The notes: generated by a model not told the origin, from the letters alone. Counted from the first letter of the stretch, positions 1 to 8,660 are shown. The stretch is DNA of 17,620 nt from Gloeophyllum trabeum ATCC 11539 (GCF_000344685.1 NW_006920411.1:3306914-3324533), one strand, 5' to 3'. Numbers and translations: made by a program.

Positions 1-263
1 GGGTGGCAACGGCAGGGGAGCATCGAAGACGAATTGTACCCGATAGTCTTGGTATCATTCAGTCTCCAGGCGTCTCGTGCAGAGGTATCTTCACTGGTGC
101 TGCCGTCCTTGTAGGTGGTTACGACAGGGTCAGGCATAATAATTGTACCGTCACAGTGTCCCCAAAGGCCTTGGGACATGAGGTATGCCTTCATCTGCTG
201 GGACCAGAGCGACCAGTTCGAGCCGTCGAGGACGGGGACAACGGCGATCAAATTGTTCGACAT
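1..263 (-). pseudogene. Copia-type Gag, N-terminal fragment with a frameshift
   Basis: Gag is the structural protein that packages the retrotransposon RNA. Reading starts at ATG 263-261 and stays open to the window edge, about 87 codons. Residues 9-29 read VPVLDGSNWSLWSQQMKAYL, followed by SQGLWGHCDG and IIMPDP. This is the classic copia Gag start, with L(D/N)GSNW, a Trp, an amphipathic helix and GLW. Near the edge the frame loses sense. Dropping one base at about 33-35 restores GYIRLRCSPAVAT, which matches the usual copia continuation G-I-x-L-R-x-S-P. A one-base insertion is therefore inferred. The call rests on motif recognition. The rest of the polyprotein is outside the window. Confidence 0.75.
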
Positions 264-545
264 TGTTGCGGAGCGGTTGAGAGATCTGAAATCTGTATTT
301 GAGATCTCATCAGTATCAGCGAAGCTATGCAGCCCGATAAGGGCGCACTGCTCCATGCTGTTGGCTCCATTAGGGAGTTACCCCAGGATCGATCATCAAG
401 CCTGATGGCTGCTGATAACAGCGCCTACGGCGATGATCACGCATCAAGCCACACTGCAGCCTGTGAGGGCGCATAGGGCGATGCACAGGTGAGCAAGGCG
501 CAACGCGCTGCAGCGAGTTACCGCGCAGACGCAAGCTGCCTATTT

Positions 546-557
546 GGGCTCATAACC
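546..557 (-). promoter_or_regulatory. Primer-binding site for a half initiator-Met tRNA
   Basis: On the minus strand the twelve bases GGTTATGAGCCC follow directly after the LTR end (...TCATCA). They are complementary to the anticodon arm of initiator tRNA-Met (GGGCUCAUAACC), not to its 3' acceptor end. Drosophila copia and relatives are known to prime reverse transcription from such a cleaved 5' tRNA half. The position next to the LTR supports the call. Confidence 0.7.
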
Positions 558-688
558 TGATGAAGAGTTATGGAGGCAGCAGCACGCACAGTGCGCCCTA
601 CACAACTCACCTGTATTGAGTGGATGCTGTAGCTACTGGTAAAGCTCGTATGAACGACCCTTTTTCATTAGGCAGCAGAGCTGCAGGG

Positions 689-696
689 TTTATATA
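689..696 (-). promoter_or_regulatory. TATA box of the LTR promoter
   Basis: TATATAAA on the minus strand lies about 131 nt before the inner LTR end and downstream of the decamer repeats. This fits a U3 core promoter driving the gag-pol transcript. It is assigned from sequence and position only. Confidence 0.5.
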
Positions 697-807
697 CACT
701 GTGGCCCATAGGCTGACTAAGCTACGTGGAATATCTATAATCCTACTGAGCTCCACCTATGATGTCACTGACCCACATGAGCTCCGTGCCCTTTGTACAA
801 TAATGGA

Positions 808-847
808 ATATACCAGAATGTTCCAGAGGGTTCCGGTATGTTCTGGT
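808..847 (-). promoter_or_regulatory. Four 10-bp tandem repeats in the LTR U3 region, heat-shock-element-like
   Basis: On the minus strand four decamers follow without gaps: ACCAGAACAT, ACCGGAACCC, TCTGGAACAT, TCTGGTATAT. Consensus is about (A/T)C(C/T)GGAACAT. The GAA repeats every ten bases and GAACATTC in the third/fourth unit forms the GAA-nn-TTC pairing seen in heat shock factor sites. The block lies about 110 bp upstream of the TATA box, where an enhancer would sit. The repeats are seen directly; factor binding is a guess. Confidence 0.4.
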
Positions 848-889
848 ACGTTGTAGAACCTAGCAGCTAAGTCAGCGCCTAGTTCAACA

Positions 890-1069
890 CTCACCAACTT
901 CCCGAATGCTCGACAGCCGTCCCTTCCAAACCCTCCCCGCTCGCGGCAGCTCGATCTTTCCCTAAATCGATGGCTCAGCATCACCGGCACGCTAGAACAA
1001 CAGGGAAAGACACTCACCACACCTGCTCATCCCCGCCGCCCATCCCGCCAACCCCGCTCGCCGGATGGC
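890..1069. other. No feature seen
   Basis: This is the interval between the outer LTR edge and the repeat array. I see no coding motif or RNA gene. Its first five bases are the candidate target-site copy of the retrotransposon. Confidence 0.3.
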
Positions 1070-1765
1070 CAACCGTCTCTACATCGCCAACGGCCGACTT
1101 GATCTCCCGCAGACAGCGACATTTTCGCCAGCCCGTTACTCCAAGGACCATGCCATGCTCGCCCGCCGTCAGTCCGTCCCATCTTCGCGCACGCGGTCCC
1201 GAGATCGTCGGGTGTGTAGAGAGCGAGAGGAGCCCTCCGAGCGCCGAGACCCCGCTCGGCGGACGTCGGTCCGTCCCATCTTCGCAAAGCGGGGTCCGAC
1301 CGTCCGTGATCTTGCCTAGAGAGCCGGAGAGACCGCCGGAGCACAGCGAGGAGAGCATACCGACAGCCCGCCGACACGTCCCGTCTTTGCGAAGCGGCTG
1401 CCGATGGCATCGACGGTACGAGGGTCTCGAGAGTGTCGAGAGCGAGAGCAACCCAGCATGCGACAACACCGACACCCCGCTCCCGGGACGTCAATAGTAA
1501 ATACGACCCATCTTTGCGTGGCAGGGTCCCGAGTTTGCGGGCAGGGCTTGAGTTTCCTATAGACAGAGATGGCGGCGGCGTACAGAGCGCAGATACTTTG
1601 ATTCGTCCCGTATTCGCGATGCGAGGTCGCACGGAGGCGCCAGAGGTGAGTGTTGCCGCGAGGCGCCTCTCCCGGGGCGGCGTAGCGGATCGGCGGAAGC
1701 GTCCTGGTGTTGAGGATGCTCCTCGCGGGAAGGAGATTCGTCCCGTCTTTGTGTACCGAGTCCCG
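1070..1765. repeat. Degenerate GC-rich repeat array, left part
   Basis: A block of the form CCGTCCCATCTTTGCGAAG recurs near 1174, 1271, 1376, 1503, 1603 and 1738, a spacing of about 97-135 bp. It is preceded in most units by a (C/G)GGACGTC-like stretch and followed by a GGTCC(C/G) motif. The copies are diverged and the spacing uneven, so this is an old tandem array. Overlapping open frames on both strands follow from high GC and few stops. I see no protein motif in them. Confidence 0.45.
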
Positions 1766-1907
1766 TAGTGTAAGTAGTAGACGAGAGAAGGATTAATGAT
1801 AGAACCCACGCAAAGTAATAGCCGGCGTCAAGACCGCCATGCAACGATACGCACTGTAGTACGTCAATTCGTTGGCAAGTGGTGATGGCAGAGGTTCGGA
1901 TCCGGAT

Positions 1908-1933
1908 TAGAGAGTATTTGCAGGAGGCGAAGT
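1908..1933. repeat. Inverted repeat arm, partner at 2171-2196
   Basis: These 26 bases are the exact reverse complement of 2171-2196, the sequence directly left of the hAT element (core CGCCTCCTGCAAATACTCTC). The match continues on the outer side. The eight bases before this arm, 1900-1907, read ATCCGGAT, which also occurs immediately right of the hAT element (7624-7631). The segment therefore resembles an inverted, unoccupied copy of the hAT insertion site. Confidence 0.6.
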
Positions 1934-2170
1934 CAACTTTAGCTATCTGATCTGACACGAGATCTTAGGCAAAGTGAAACAGTGGTGCGCGTCGGAGCCA
2001 TTCGCGGAAAAAGCTGGGGATGCGTTGGAAACTTTGACACAGCATATTACCCTATATGTAGGTATACACCCGATGCGAACGGGTAGGTGGTGCTGAATAT
2101 CATATTTTTGGTGTTTGTGGTGCATTCGCATTATCCAAAGTGGGCTGTCTGCTAAGCGGAAAAAGTGTCC

Positions 2171-2196
2171 ACTTCGCCTCCTGCAAATACTCTCTA
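2171..2196. repeat. Inverted repeat arm abutting the hAT left end
   Basis: Exact 26-bp reverse complement of 1908-1933. It ends one base before the left terminal inverted repeat of the hAT element. Confidence 0.6.
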
Positions 2197-2197
2197 T

Positions 2198-2218
2198 TAG
2201 TGTTGTGCTGGGCCCGGC
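2198..2218. repeat. hAT left terminal inverted repeat
   Basis: TAGTGTTGTGC followed by TGGGCCCGGC. It pairs with the complement of 7603-7623 (TAGTGTTGTGC then AGGGCCTGGC). Two mismatches in 21. Confidence 0.8.
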
Positions 2219-2345
2219 TTCAAGCCCGAGCCAGGCCAGGCCAAGCCCTCTCGCACTGAGCCAAGCCAGGCCAAAGCCTTGGTCAAGCCCTAACCTAGGG
2301 CCTGGCTTGATCTCGGAGAAGCCCGAGCCAGGCCCGGTAGGCCCG
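2219..2345. repeat. hAT left subterminal repeats with a hairpin
   Basis: Variants of AAGCCCGAGCCAGGCC are packed here. Within it, GGGCCTGGCT (2298-2307) and AGCCAGGCCC (2326-2335) are perfect 10-bp inverted arms around an 18-bp loop. The same block, in the same orientation, recurs at the right end. Subterminal motif clusters of this kind are the usual transposase binding sites in hAT elements. Confidence 0.65.
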
Positions 2346-2974
2346 GGGCCTGCATACCAAATTTAGCACAAAGGGACAGGCATTGCACGTGAGTTTACAT
2401 CATGGAAATCTCCGGACGCTTGAAAAACAGTTGCTCCAAGTGTCGCTTCCCTCTCGCTGGCACCCACATGCACTCGCAGGCAATGAAGGGACCATCGCTT
2501 GCGAGATCGCTGTCTTGGATCCTATCACAAGTCAAAAGGCTAATGGTCACCCAGATTGCCCTACCAGCTAGGTGAGATTCAGCCCCGCAGTACTGTATGC
2601 CGACGTTATCTGACATTAACGTGTTTCAGCAGTAGACTACCGCTTCGTCAAGTACCGTATAGAGCAGCTTTTTCTGCTTTATTTCAATTATTTGAGATCT
2701 CTTTTATGCCGATGTTTGCTGACTGAGCTTGGGGCCGCATGTGCAGACCAATGCGAGGTTGCACTAGGGCTTAGGACTGGTTCAGCGGACTTGTCGGCCG
2801 CCCAATCAGTTCATGCCGTATCTACGAGTTGTGTGGTACATGCGGGTGAAGACTGATGTGGATCGGGTCATGTAGATGCCCACACCTGTAGGTTTGAGGA
2901 GAGAGGCACTTAAAAAGCCGCACAACGAACGCTGTCGAGACACCATTCATTGACGGGTCTGCAGCTCATTGATC
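2346..2974 (+). other. Non-coding 5' region of the hAT element
   Basis: The stretch lies between the subterminal repeats and the first exon. I see no convincing coding segment; short open frames near 2383-2616 on both strands lack motifs and splice context. A short AGCAG/CTGCT hairpin lies near 2660-2680. The region probably holds the promoter and leader. Confidence 0.4.
2910..2917 (+). promoter_or_regulatory. TATA-like box of the hAT gene
   Basis: TTAAAAAG lies about 58 bp before the proposed ATG at 2975. It is the only TATA-like run close to that start. Position supports a core promoter, but nothing else confirms it. Confidence 0.35.
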
Positions 2975-5900
2975 ATGCATCCTGCGACTCCCGTGCTTCT
3001 ACCTAGCTCCGGGAGGTCCATAGCCGCACGCCCCGTATGGCAGAGGTTCGCTCTTTGTCTAGTGACCCTCCTTGCCGCACTCTTGCCACTTTTCCTCTTT
3101 GAAAAACAACGTTCATATGTCATCAATGGCCTCCTGGATCACTTCATTCCAGGTCCCGCTTGTCAGGCGTCTTTGCAGCATGTCGACTCTATCGCGCGGC
3201 TGATAACAGCAGCCATAACATACTGCACCTTAGCACTGCTCGCAGCGGGTAAGTATTTTGATGCTTCAGGAGTGTGGGGTTGGCAATTGACAATGATCTA
3301 CACCGCTAGTGTCATACTACTCCCCGAACCTTGTGCCACTCAACTGCCTGATCCCAGAGTCTGTGCGGACCGCTTGTCGTATCCGATACCGGCGCAACCA
3401 TATATCTCACCTCCGCCTTGATCGATTCCAACGATTAGCAAAACAACAGCAATTCACGATCTTCGTCAAAGGTACAGATGGATCTGGGTCACAAAAAACA
3501 GTCCCCATTCGTAAGTACCATGTACGTTGGTCTCTGACAGCATCGCTAACTCGATTTAATGTGCAGTTGCATCCCCGACCACGACAGGGTGGGACGTCTG
3601 GTGCAAACTGCGGGAATTAGGATTTCTCCCTGCATCCTACATGACAAGTCATCGACTATACCCCGCTGGCATCAATCAGCAACGGCTAATGCTGAGCCAA
3701 ACTCTGGAGAGTGCAGGCATAGGAAATTTGTCACACTTACACCTCCGTATCCTCGTGCCTGGAGGCAGTGGTATGTTAAGTACGTGTCTCTGCGAGAGCT
3801 AACTTCGTATCCTCCACTCAGAGTCCACCGTCGGCGGCGCTGGGCTTCGAACATCGGGCCGAATACTTAAGCCCAGTGATAAGATTACCAACAAGGACAA
3901 CGTCGACCGTGGCAAGGCGATCGGGGCAGTTCGACCACTCCCCGAGTTGTTGGACAGCACCGTCAATGGCGCGGGACCCTCTCAATTGCCGCGGGGACCA
4001 AGCTATGGTAAGGATATCATCAATTTGGACGAGGATGAACAAACTCATAGGAGGGGAACAGCAATGTGTGAGTAACTGATAACTACTGTTGATGACTTCG
4101 GGGCCCTGATTGTATGTGTTCCGCCGCTGTGAAGTTTCGAAGCGAGCAATCGTGAGTGACACCGACGACGATGCTGACCCGGGGAAGCCAAAGAAGAAAG
4201 CCAAAGTACCTGGCGAAGATATCAATGAGATACCCGCGCTTGAGGAGGTTTCGGATGGCGAAAGTGACTCTGAGTCAGAGCCGGCAAAAGCGAAGAGGAA
4301 ACAGGCCCGCACAAAGAGTAGGTCTATTGCTGTGGTGTCCAGCTATTTCACATTACTCATCTGCCACGGCAGAGACTACATCTCGTAAGAAGAAACCTAC
4401 TCAGGAACAAGCCAAGGAGACGAACGAGCAAGGCATGCTGAAAGACCTCGACCACATCTCCGCTCCACAACAGGAGAGCTCTCGCCCTGACCCCACGGCC
4501 AATGTCAAACATTTCTTCGGCAAGGCTTACATGCGTAAGAAAGATGGTAAAGAGCAGAAAGTGCACGACTGCGCTATTTGCAAGTAAGTACGACCATAAC
4601 CCTCATTGTGGAAAACTGAAAACACCTGCTACAGGAAGAGAAATTTCTCTGACTGTGCTAAGGTCATCGATGTCTCGACTTCACGGCGACATATGGCGTC
4701 TGCCCACAAGGTACGTCCCTTCCTGACTTATGCGAGTAAGGCAGCTGTCTCATACTATCATTAGCTCGAGTATCGACTCTGGTGCTCACAAAATAACTTC
4801 GTTTCGATGATAAAGGACGATGTCGAGGCTCGAAAGGCTCAAGCAGCAACCCAGCAAGACCAGCAAACGCTGGACAGTCATATCCGCTCAACGCCACGGA
4901 GTTCGGTGATCACCTACTCAGACGAGTCGTTCAAGGAGCTTGCTGTGAAGTGGCTGGTGAGGACAGATCAGGTGCGGTGTTCTTAGCTCGGGTTACACTC
5001 TTTGCCATTCCTGATATTCGATACAGCCGCTTAGTGCGCTCGAACACCCAGCTTTCGTCGATATGATAGAGATGGCTGCCAAGGCCAAGACACACGGGGT
5101 CACAATACCCACCAGAAAAGCTGCGCGTCACCAGATCATGAAGACATACCAGAAATATCTTGTTTCGCTGCGAAAGCGACTGAATGTGAGTGCCAATCCT
5201 CCGAATCTCTCGCTACCATCTGAGGCTCGTTTTTACAGGGACTGACGGTGCCGGGGAAGGTCTCGCTCACCTGCTATGCCTGGCAAGCGAGCAATGTCGA
5301 TGGTTACTTTGCAGTGACCGCCCATTGGATCGAGGAGAAAGCTCCATCCGAATGGCATCTTGAAGGTGCCCTAATTGGGTTCGTCCGCATGAACCACGCG
5401 CACAGCGGGAAAAGGCTTGGACAGGCGCTTTACAAAGTTGCGGCACGGGTTGGCATTGCACAGAAGGTATGATTGTATCTCACTCTCCAGTTGTAAGTCC
5501 TGAATCGACTGGATAACTCTAGACCTTCATGATTACTTGCGACAACGCTTCGTCGAATCTCACGATGATGAAGGAATTCGCAGTGCAGCTGCGTGAGAAG
5601 CACAACGTCGAATTTGACCCGCTGCGAAGGAGGATAGGGTGAGTAACATGACAACCGATTTCCTTTGGAGGCATTCTAACTCTCCTCCATTCCAGCTGCC
5701 TTGCACATATCATTAACCTTGTGACCCAAGCAGTCATTTCGAGTAAGAGCCAGTCACCATACTACAATCCGCAAGATCCGGAGGCTCATACGCCAGATAC
5801 TACCTCACCTGTCCGAGATGAGGTTGGTCTCGTGCGTGCTATTTCAGTAAAGGTTCGTCTTCCGGTGTACAAGGCTTCATGACATAGCTGAATGTACCCC

Positions 5901-7383
5901 AGGAGCGCTCCTCCAACCAACGGAAGGAACACTTCCGTAATATCCAAGCCGCTGCTGGCGTGCAACTGAAGGATATCAAAACCTTGCTGGTCGATATGAA
6001 GGTCCGATGGTCATCAACGTATATGATGCTCAATCGGGCATATGAGTTGCGTGACGTACGTCTCTAACCTGTCTTTATCTTGCTGGCTCACCGTGACAAC
6101 TCTGGCATCTTACCAGCATATCTCCAAATTCATCATGGAGATAGGTCGTACTGCCAAAGACAGCGTGACTGCAATCAAGTTGTACGCACTTGAACTCAGC
6201 GCGGAAGAATGGAAACGAGTGAAGCTTTTCCAGAAGATACTCGGGGTGCGTCTGCTGCCCTGGATATTCAGTCGCTGTAACTAGCACTTATCCCGCCTTG
6301 TCTCCTTCCACCCAGGATGCTGATCGCTCTCAGCAGTGTTTGTCTTCGGAGAACGTCCCAGCCCTTCATCTCGGAATACCAGCACTTGAAGAGTTACATG
6401 TGGCCTGGATGGAGCGGCAACGGAAGGACAGCTACAAACCGTTTTCGGGCAGCTTGCAAGCCGGTCTTGATAAGATTGCGGAATACTATGACAAGACTGG
6501 GGATAATGATGCGTACATATTCTCGTTAAGTGTGTCTGTTGCTTGCTGTAATGGAGGATGCTAAGTTGTTTTCCTTGACAGTTCTAGAGCCGACAAAACG
6601 GATGGCTCACTTCAAGCAGTGTTGGTCAGCGGAACTACAAGAGGGCGTCGAAAAGCTCGTGAAGAAAGTCGTAAGTACTATGATTTTGCTCTCAGTACAC
6701 ATAGTGACCGTGCACTAGTTTCGGGACACATATACAGATCTGCATAGGGAGGGCCAGTCCGGGCCTACTAGTGGAACCGCTCGAAGCTCCGGGTTGAGGC
6801 GATACCCATCGATGCTTGCGAATCTCTCCGACGACGATGATGATTCTATCCCGCCGACTTCCTCGCGTGCTGCAGCCGGTAGCGAAGAGCCCTGGGAGGT
6901 TGAATATCGCAGGTACATGAACCTGGATGATGTTTTGATGTCGACACGTCTGCTGTCCAGTGGTGGGGGGTATGTCACAGTTACCTACAGAAGTTTAATG
7001 GGCTTCTATTAACAGGAGATCTCTACCATTAGATGAATGCTCATAGGTTTCCGACGTGGGCAGCCCTAGCGCGTGATTACTTGGCTGTAATGGCAACGTC
7101 GGTATCTAGTGAGCGCACCTTTTCCAGTGCCGGCATCACCATCACGAAACACCGGAATCGACTCAAAGGAGACATCGTCGAGGCTTTCCAAGTCCTTAAG
7201 TGTGCGTATAAGAAGGACTTATTCTTTAAGGATGCTGGACCATCATCCGTCACTGAGGAGGTACTTGAGAAGGAGGGGGAGGAGCTTGAAGAGGGATTAA
7301 ATTCATTGGGCACGCCAGAGAGTGCTGGTGCGGAGGATATGAACATGTGGGTTGATGTTGATTCAGATGCGGAGGATGATTAG
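2975..7383 (+). pseudogene. hAT transposase with N-terminal hydrophobic segments, ubiquitin-like domain and BED finger; inactivated
   Basis: Exons, with consistent phases: 2975-3248, 3310-3510, 3567-3770, 3822-4067, 4135-4317, 4373-4583, 4635-4710, 4765-4971, 5027-5185, 5239-5466, 5523-5638, 5696-5852, 5903-6055, 6117-6245, 6316-6529, 6582-6670, 6719-6969, 7033-7383. Sum 3,449 nt, one short of 1,150 codons. Predicted order: hydrophobic stretches near residues 25-45 and 77-95; ubiquitin-like domain 139-225; acidic/Lys-rich linker to about 415; BED finger with C436, C439, H459, H464; hAT transposase to the end, with ITCDN (D670), CLAHIINL, RWSSTYMML, WWG and SSERTFSSAG in the dimerisation region. 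hAT transposases cut and paste DNA in the nucleus. Two lesions: codon 600 is Tyr where the family has the first catalytic Asp (TCDAW), and one base is missing near 6938, restoring VDTSAVQWWG when bridged. Whether exon 1 truly joins the transposase mRNA is uncertain. Confidence 0.8.
3429..3768 (+). other. Ubiquitin-like domain encoded by hAT exons 2-3
   Basis: Across the intron at 3511-3566 the product reads QFTIFVKG (ubiquitin MQIFVKT), then KTVPIL for strand two, GWDVWCKLRELG for the helix, RLYPAGINQQRLML against the ubiquitin QQRLIF region, TLESAGI for the turn, and LSHLHLRILVPGG against STLHLVLRLRGG. Length is 87 residues, ubiquitin size plus small insertions. The Gly-Gly lies at residues 224-225 and is followed by Ser-Glu, so it is internal. 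Whether it is cleaved or serves as a binding module is unknown. The match was seen by eye and is strong in the first and last strands, weaker between. Confidence 0.7.
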
Positions 7384-7485
7384 ATGTTTGGTAGTACTAG
7401 GTAGTAACTCTATGGACATCTGTTTGACCCCATATAGCTCTGCAAGTGCTGTTCTGCTCGAGACACTGTTTTATCTTATAAGCCC

Positions 7486-7612
7486 TGGCCTGAGCCCGAG
7501 CCAGGCCCGAGCCAGGCCAAAGCCCGGAGTCAGGGCCTGGCTTGACTTCCTGACAAGCCCGAGCCAACTAAAGCCAGGCCAAAGCCCGGGGCTTCGAGCC
7601 AGGCCAGGCCCT
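7486..7612. repeat. hAT right subterminal repeats
   Basis: GCCCGAGCCAGGCC variants match the left end in the same, not inverted, orientation. The hairpin-forming block GGGCCTGGCTTGA...AAGCCCGAGCCA (7533-7566) copies the left block (2298-2330). Adjacent to the right TIR the repeats run AGCCAGGCCAGGCCC. Confidence 0.65.
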
Positions 7613-7623
7613 GCACAACACTA
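7603..7623. repeat. hAT right terminal inverted repeat
   Basis: Ends GCACAACACTA, the exact complement of the left terminus. Confidence 0.8.
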
Positions 7624-7659
7624 ATCCGGATGTGATCGCCAGGGCATCAAGGGGACTGG

Positions 7660-8660
7660 AGCGGCAGGTGCGCTCCGCGGACGTCGATACGTCGCATCAG
7701 TGTATGACGCCGTACTCGAAGAGACCGCCTGGTGAAACCGGGGGAAGGTGGTGGGGAATCGACGGTGGAGCAGGAGGTAAAGCGCGAGTCAAGCGTACAG
7801 ACCGAGCAAAGAGAGCCATACGTTGGTGCCAGGGATACAAGCCCGTCCCTGCGACAACGGCCTGCGTGAAGTTGTTGTGTCCAATCTTTGCCTACCGAAG
7901 TGAGAGACTTAGTAATCAGACAGAGAAATAGAAGGTTGAAGCTCACAAAGCAAGCCTCCACACCAAGGGGGACATCGGCGCCTCGCTCAATGCAATGCCG
8001 CAACGCGCGCGCGTCGTCGAGGCAATACACTGCCGGCCTAAGGGTACGACATCGCTGGAAGGCCGCGGCAGTGAGTCAGACGCGTCGAGTGCATCATAGA
8101 GGCTTGAGGATGCGAATTTAGGGCCGCTGGCGGGACGCCGATACGCCCCGTATTGGCCTACAGGGCCCCGAGAATCCAGGTTGCGAAAACGAGTCGGCGA
8201 GATGAGAAGCAGAGCCTGACGGCTCTGCCGTCGCCTAGCAAGGAATCGCCCGAGTGAGTGAGCGACAAAGCGGAGACTTTACGTCCGCTAGCGGGGCGTC
8301 GATGTGTCCTGGCATCGCATTGAAGACGACGGGTTGGCAAGGCCAGACGGTAACGGGAGCTGGAACAATGCGCCGTGAAGGCGAAGGCATCGCGAGTTTG
8401 TGGGAAAGTGTTGGCAACACCATGAAGTTGACAATGCCGCCCTGAGCATTCGGTCCTGCTCCCGGGAGGTCGATGCGTCTCGTCGTCACCTCAGAGCGTC
8501 CGCAGACGAGAATTGAGGCCTTTAGTGCAAGGGGCAGCCTGGGCGAATGCGCCATTGTCGAGGAGATACGACCAGCTAAAAGGAACTGATCAGGGGCCGC
8601 ACACGCCGACAATGCTGCCCTGACCCGCTGGTGGTGCGTCCATTTGTCGTGATGTTGCTG
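7660..8660. repeat. Degenerate GC-rich repeat array, right part
   Basis: Blocks related to GCGGGACGTCGATACGTCCC recur near 7675, 7966, 8128, 8288 and 8458, with a poorer one near 8618. Two have a neighbouring block like the left array's CCCGTCTTTG motif (about 7879 and 8145). GACAATGC(C/T)GCCCTGA recurs near 8430 and 8608. The units are longer (about 160 bp) and more decayed than left of the hAT element. No coding motif is seen in overlapping open frames. Confidence 0.35.

Larger units (their letters stand above)
1..889 (-). mobile_element. 5' part of a Ty1/copia-type LTR retrotransposon, truncated by the window edge
   Basis: Read on the minus strand, the segment holds in order an LTR (889-558), a primer site abutting the LTR end (557-546), an untranslated leader (545-264) and the start of Gag (263-1). 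Order, spacing and orientation are those of a copia-type element. The pol region and the second LTR would lie to the left of the window. The five bases next to the outer LTR end, CTCAC at 890-894, are the candidate target-site copy but cannot be tested here. The Gag frame is shifted near its visible end, so this copy is probably dead. Confidence 0.75.
558..889 (-). repeat. Long terminal repeat (5' LTR) of the copia-type element
   Basis: The inner edge is fixed by the primer site. On the minus strand the LTR ends ...CTTCATCA immediately before GGTTATGAGCCC. The outer edge is placed at TGTTGAACTAGG (889 inward) because copia LTRs usually begin TGTTG, giving 332 bp. The outer edge is the less certain one. 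Inside it are a TATA box and a set of 10-bp repeats where a U3 promoter would be. Only one LTR is in the window, so the ends cannot be confirmed by comparison. Confidence 0.6.
2198..7623 (+). mobile_element. hAT-superfamily DNA transposon with a ubiquitin-like domain in its transposase
   Basis: The element is bounded by TAGTGTTGTGC on the left (2198-2208) and its exact complement on the right (7613-7623). With two mismatches the inverted match extends to about 21 bp. It holds one long spliced gene whose C-terminal half has hAT transposase motifs, and GCCCGAGCCAGGCC-rich subterminal repeats at both ends. At 5,426 bp it is an autonomous-size element. The transposase has a substituted catalytic residue and a frameshift, so this copy is probably immobile. 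The expected 8-bp target-site duplication is absent: CTCTCTAT on the left, ATCCGGAT on the right. Confidence 0.85.

Noticed and set aside
3..405. Two plus-strand open frames near the left edge
   Set aside because: They are the antisense shadow of the minus-strand copia Gag and its leader.
1014..1809. Long overlapping open frames on both strands in the GC-rich region
   Set aside because: They overlap on both strands, lack domains and coincide with a degenerate repeat array; low stop density from high GC explains them.
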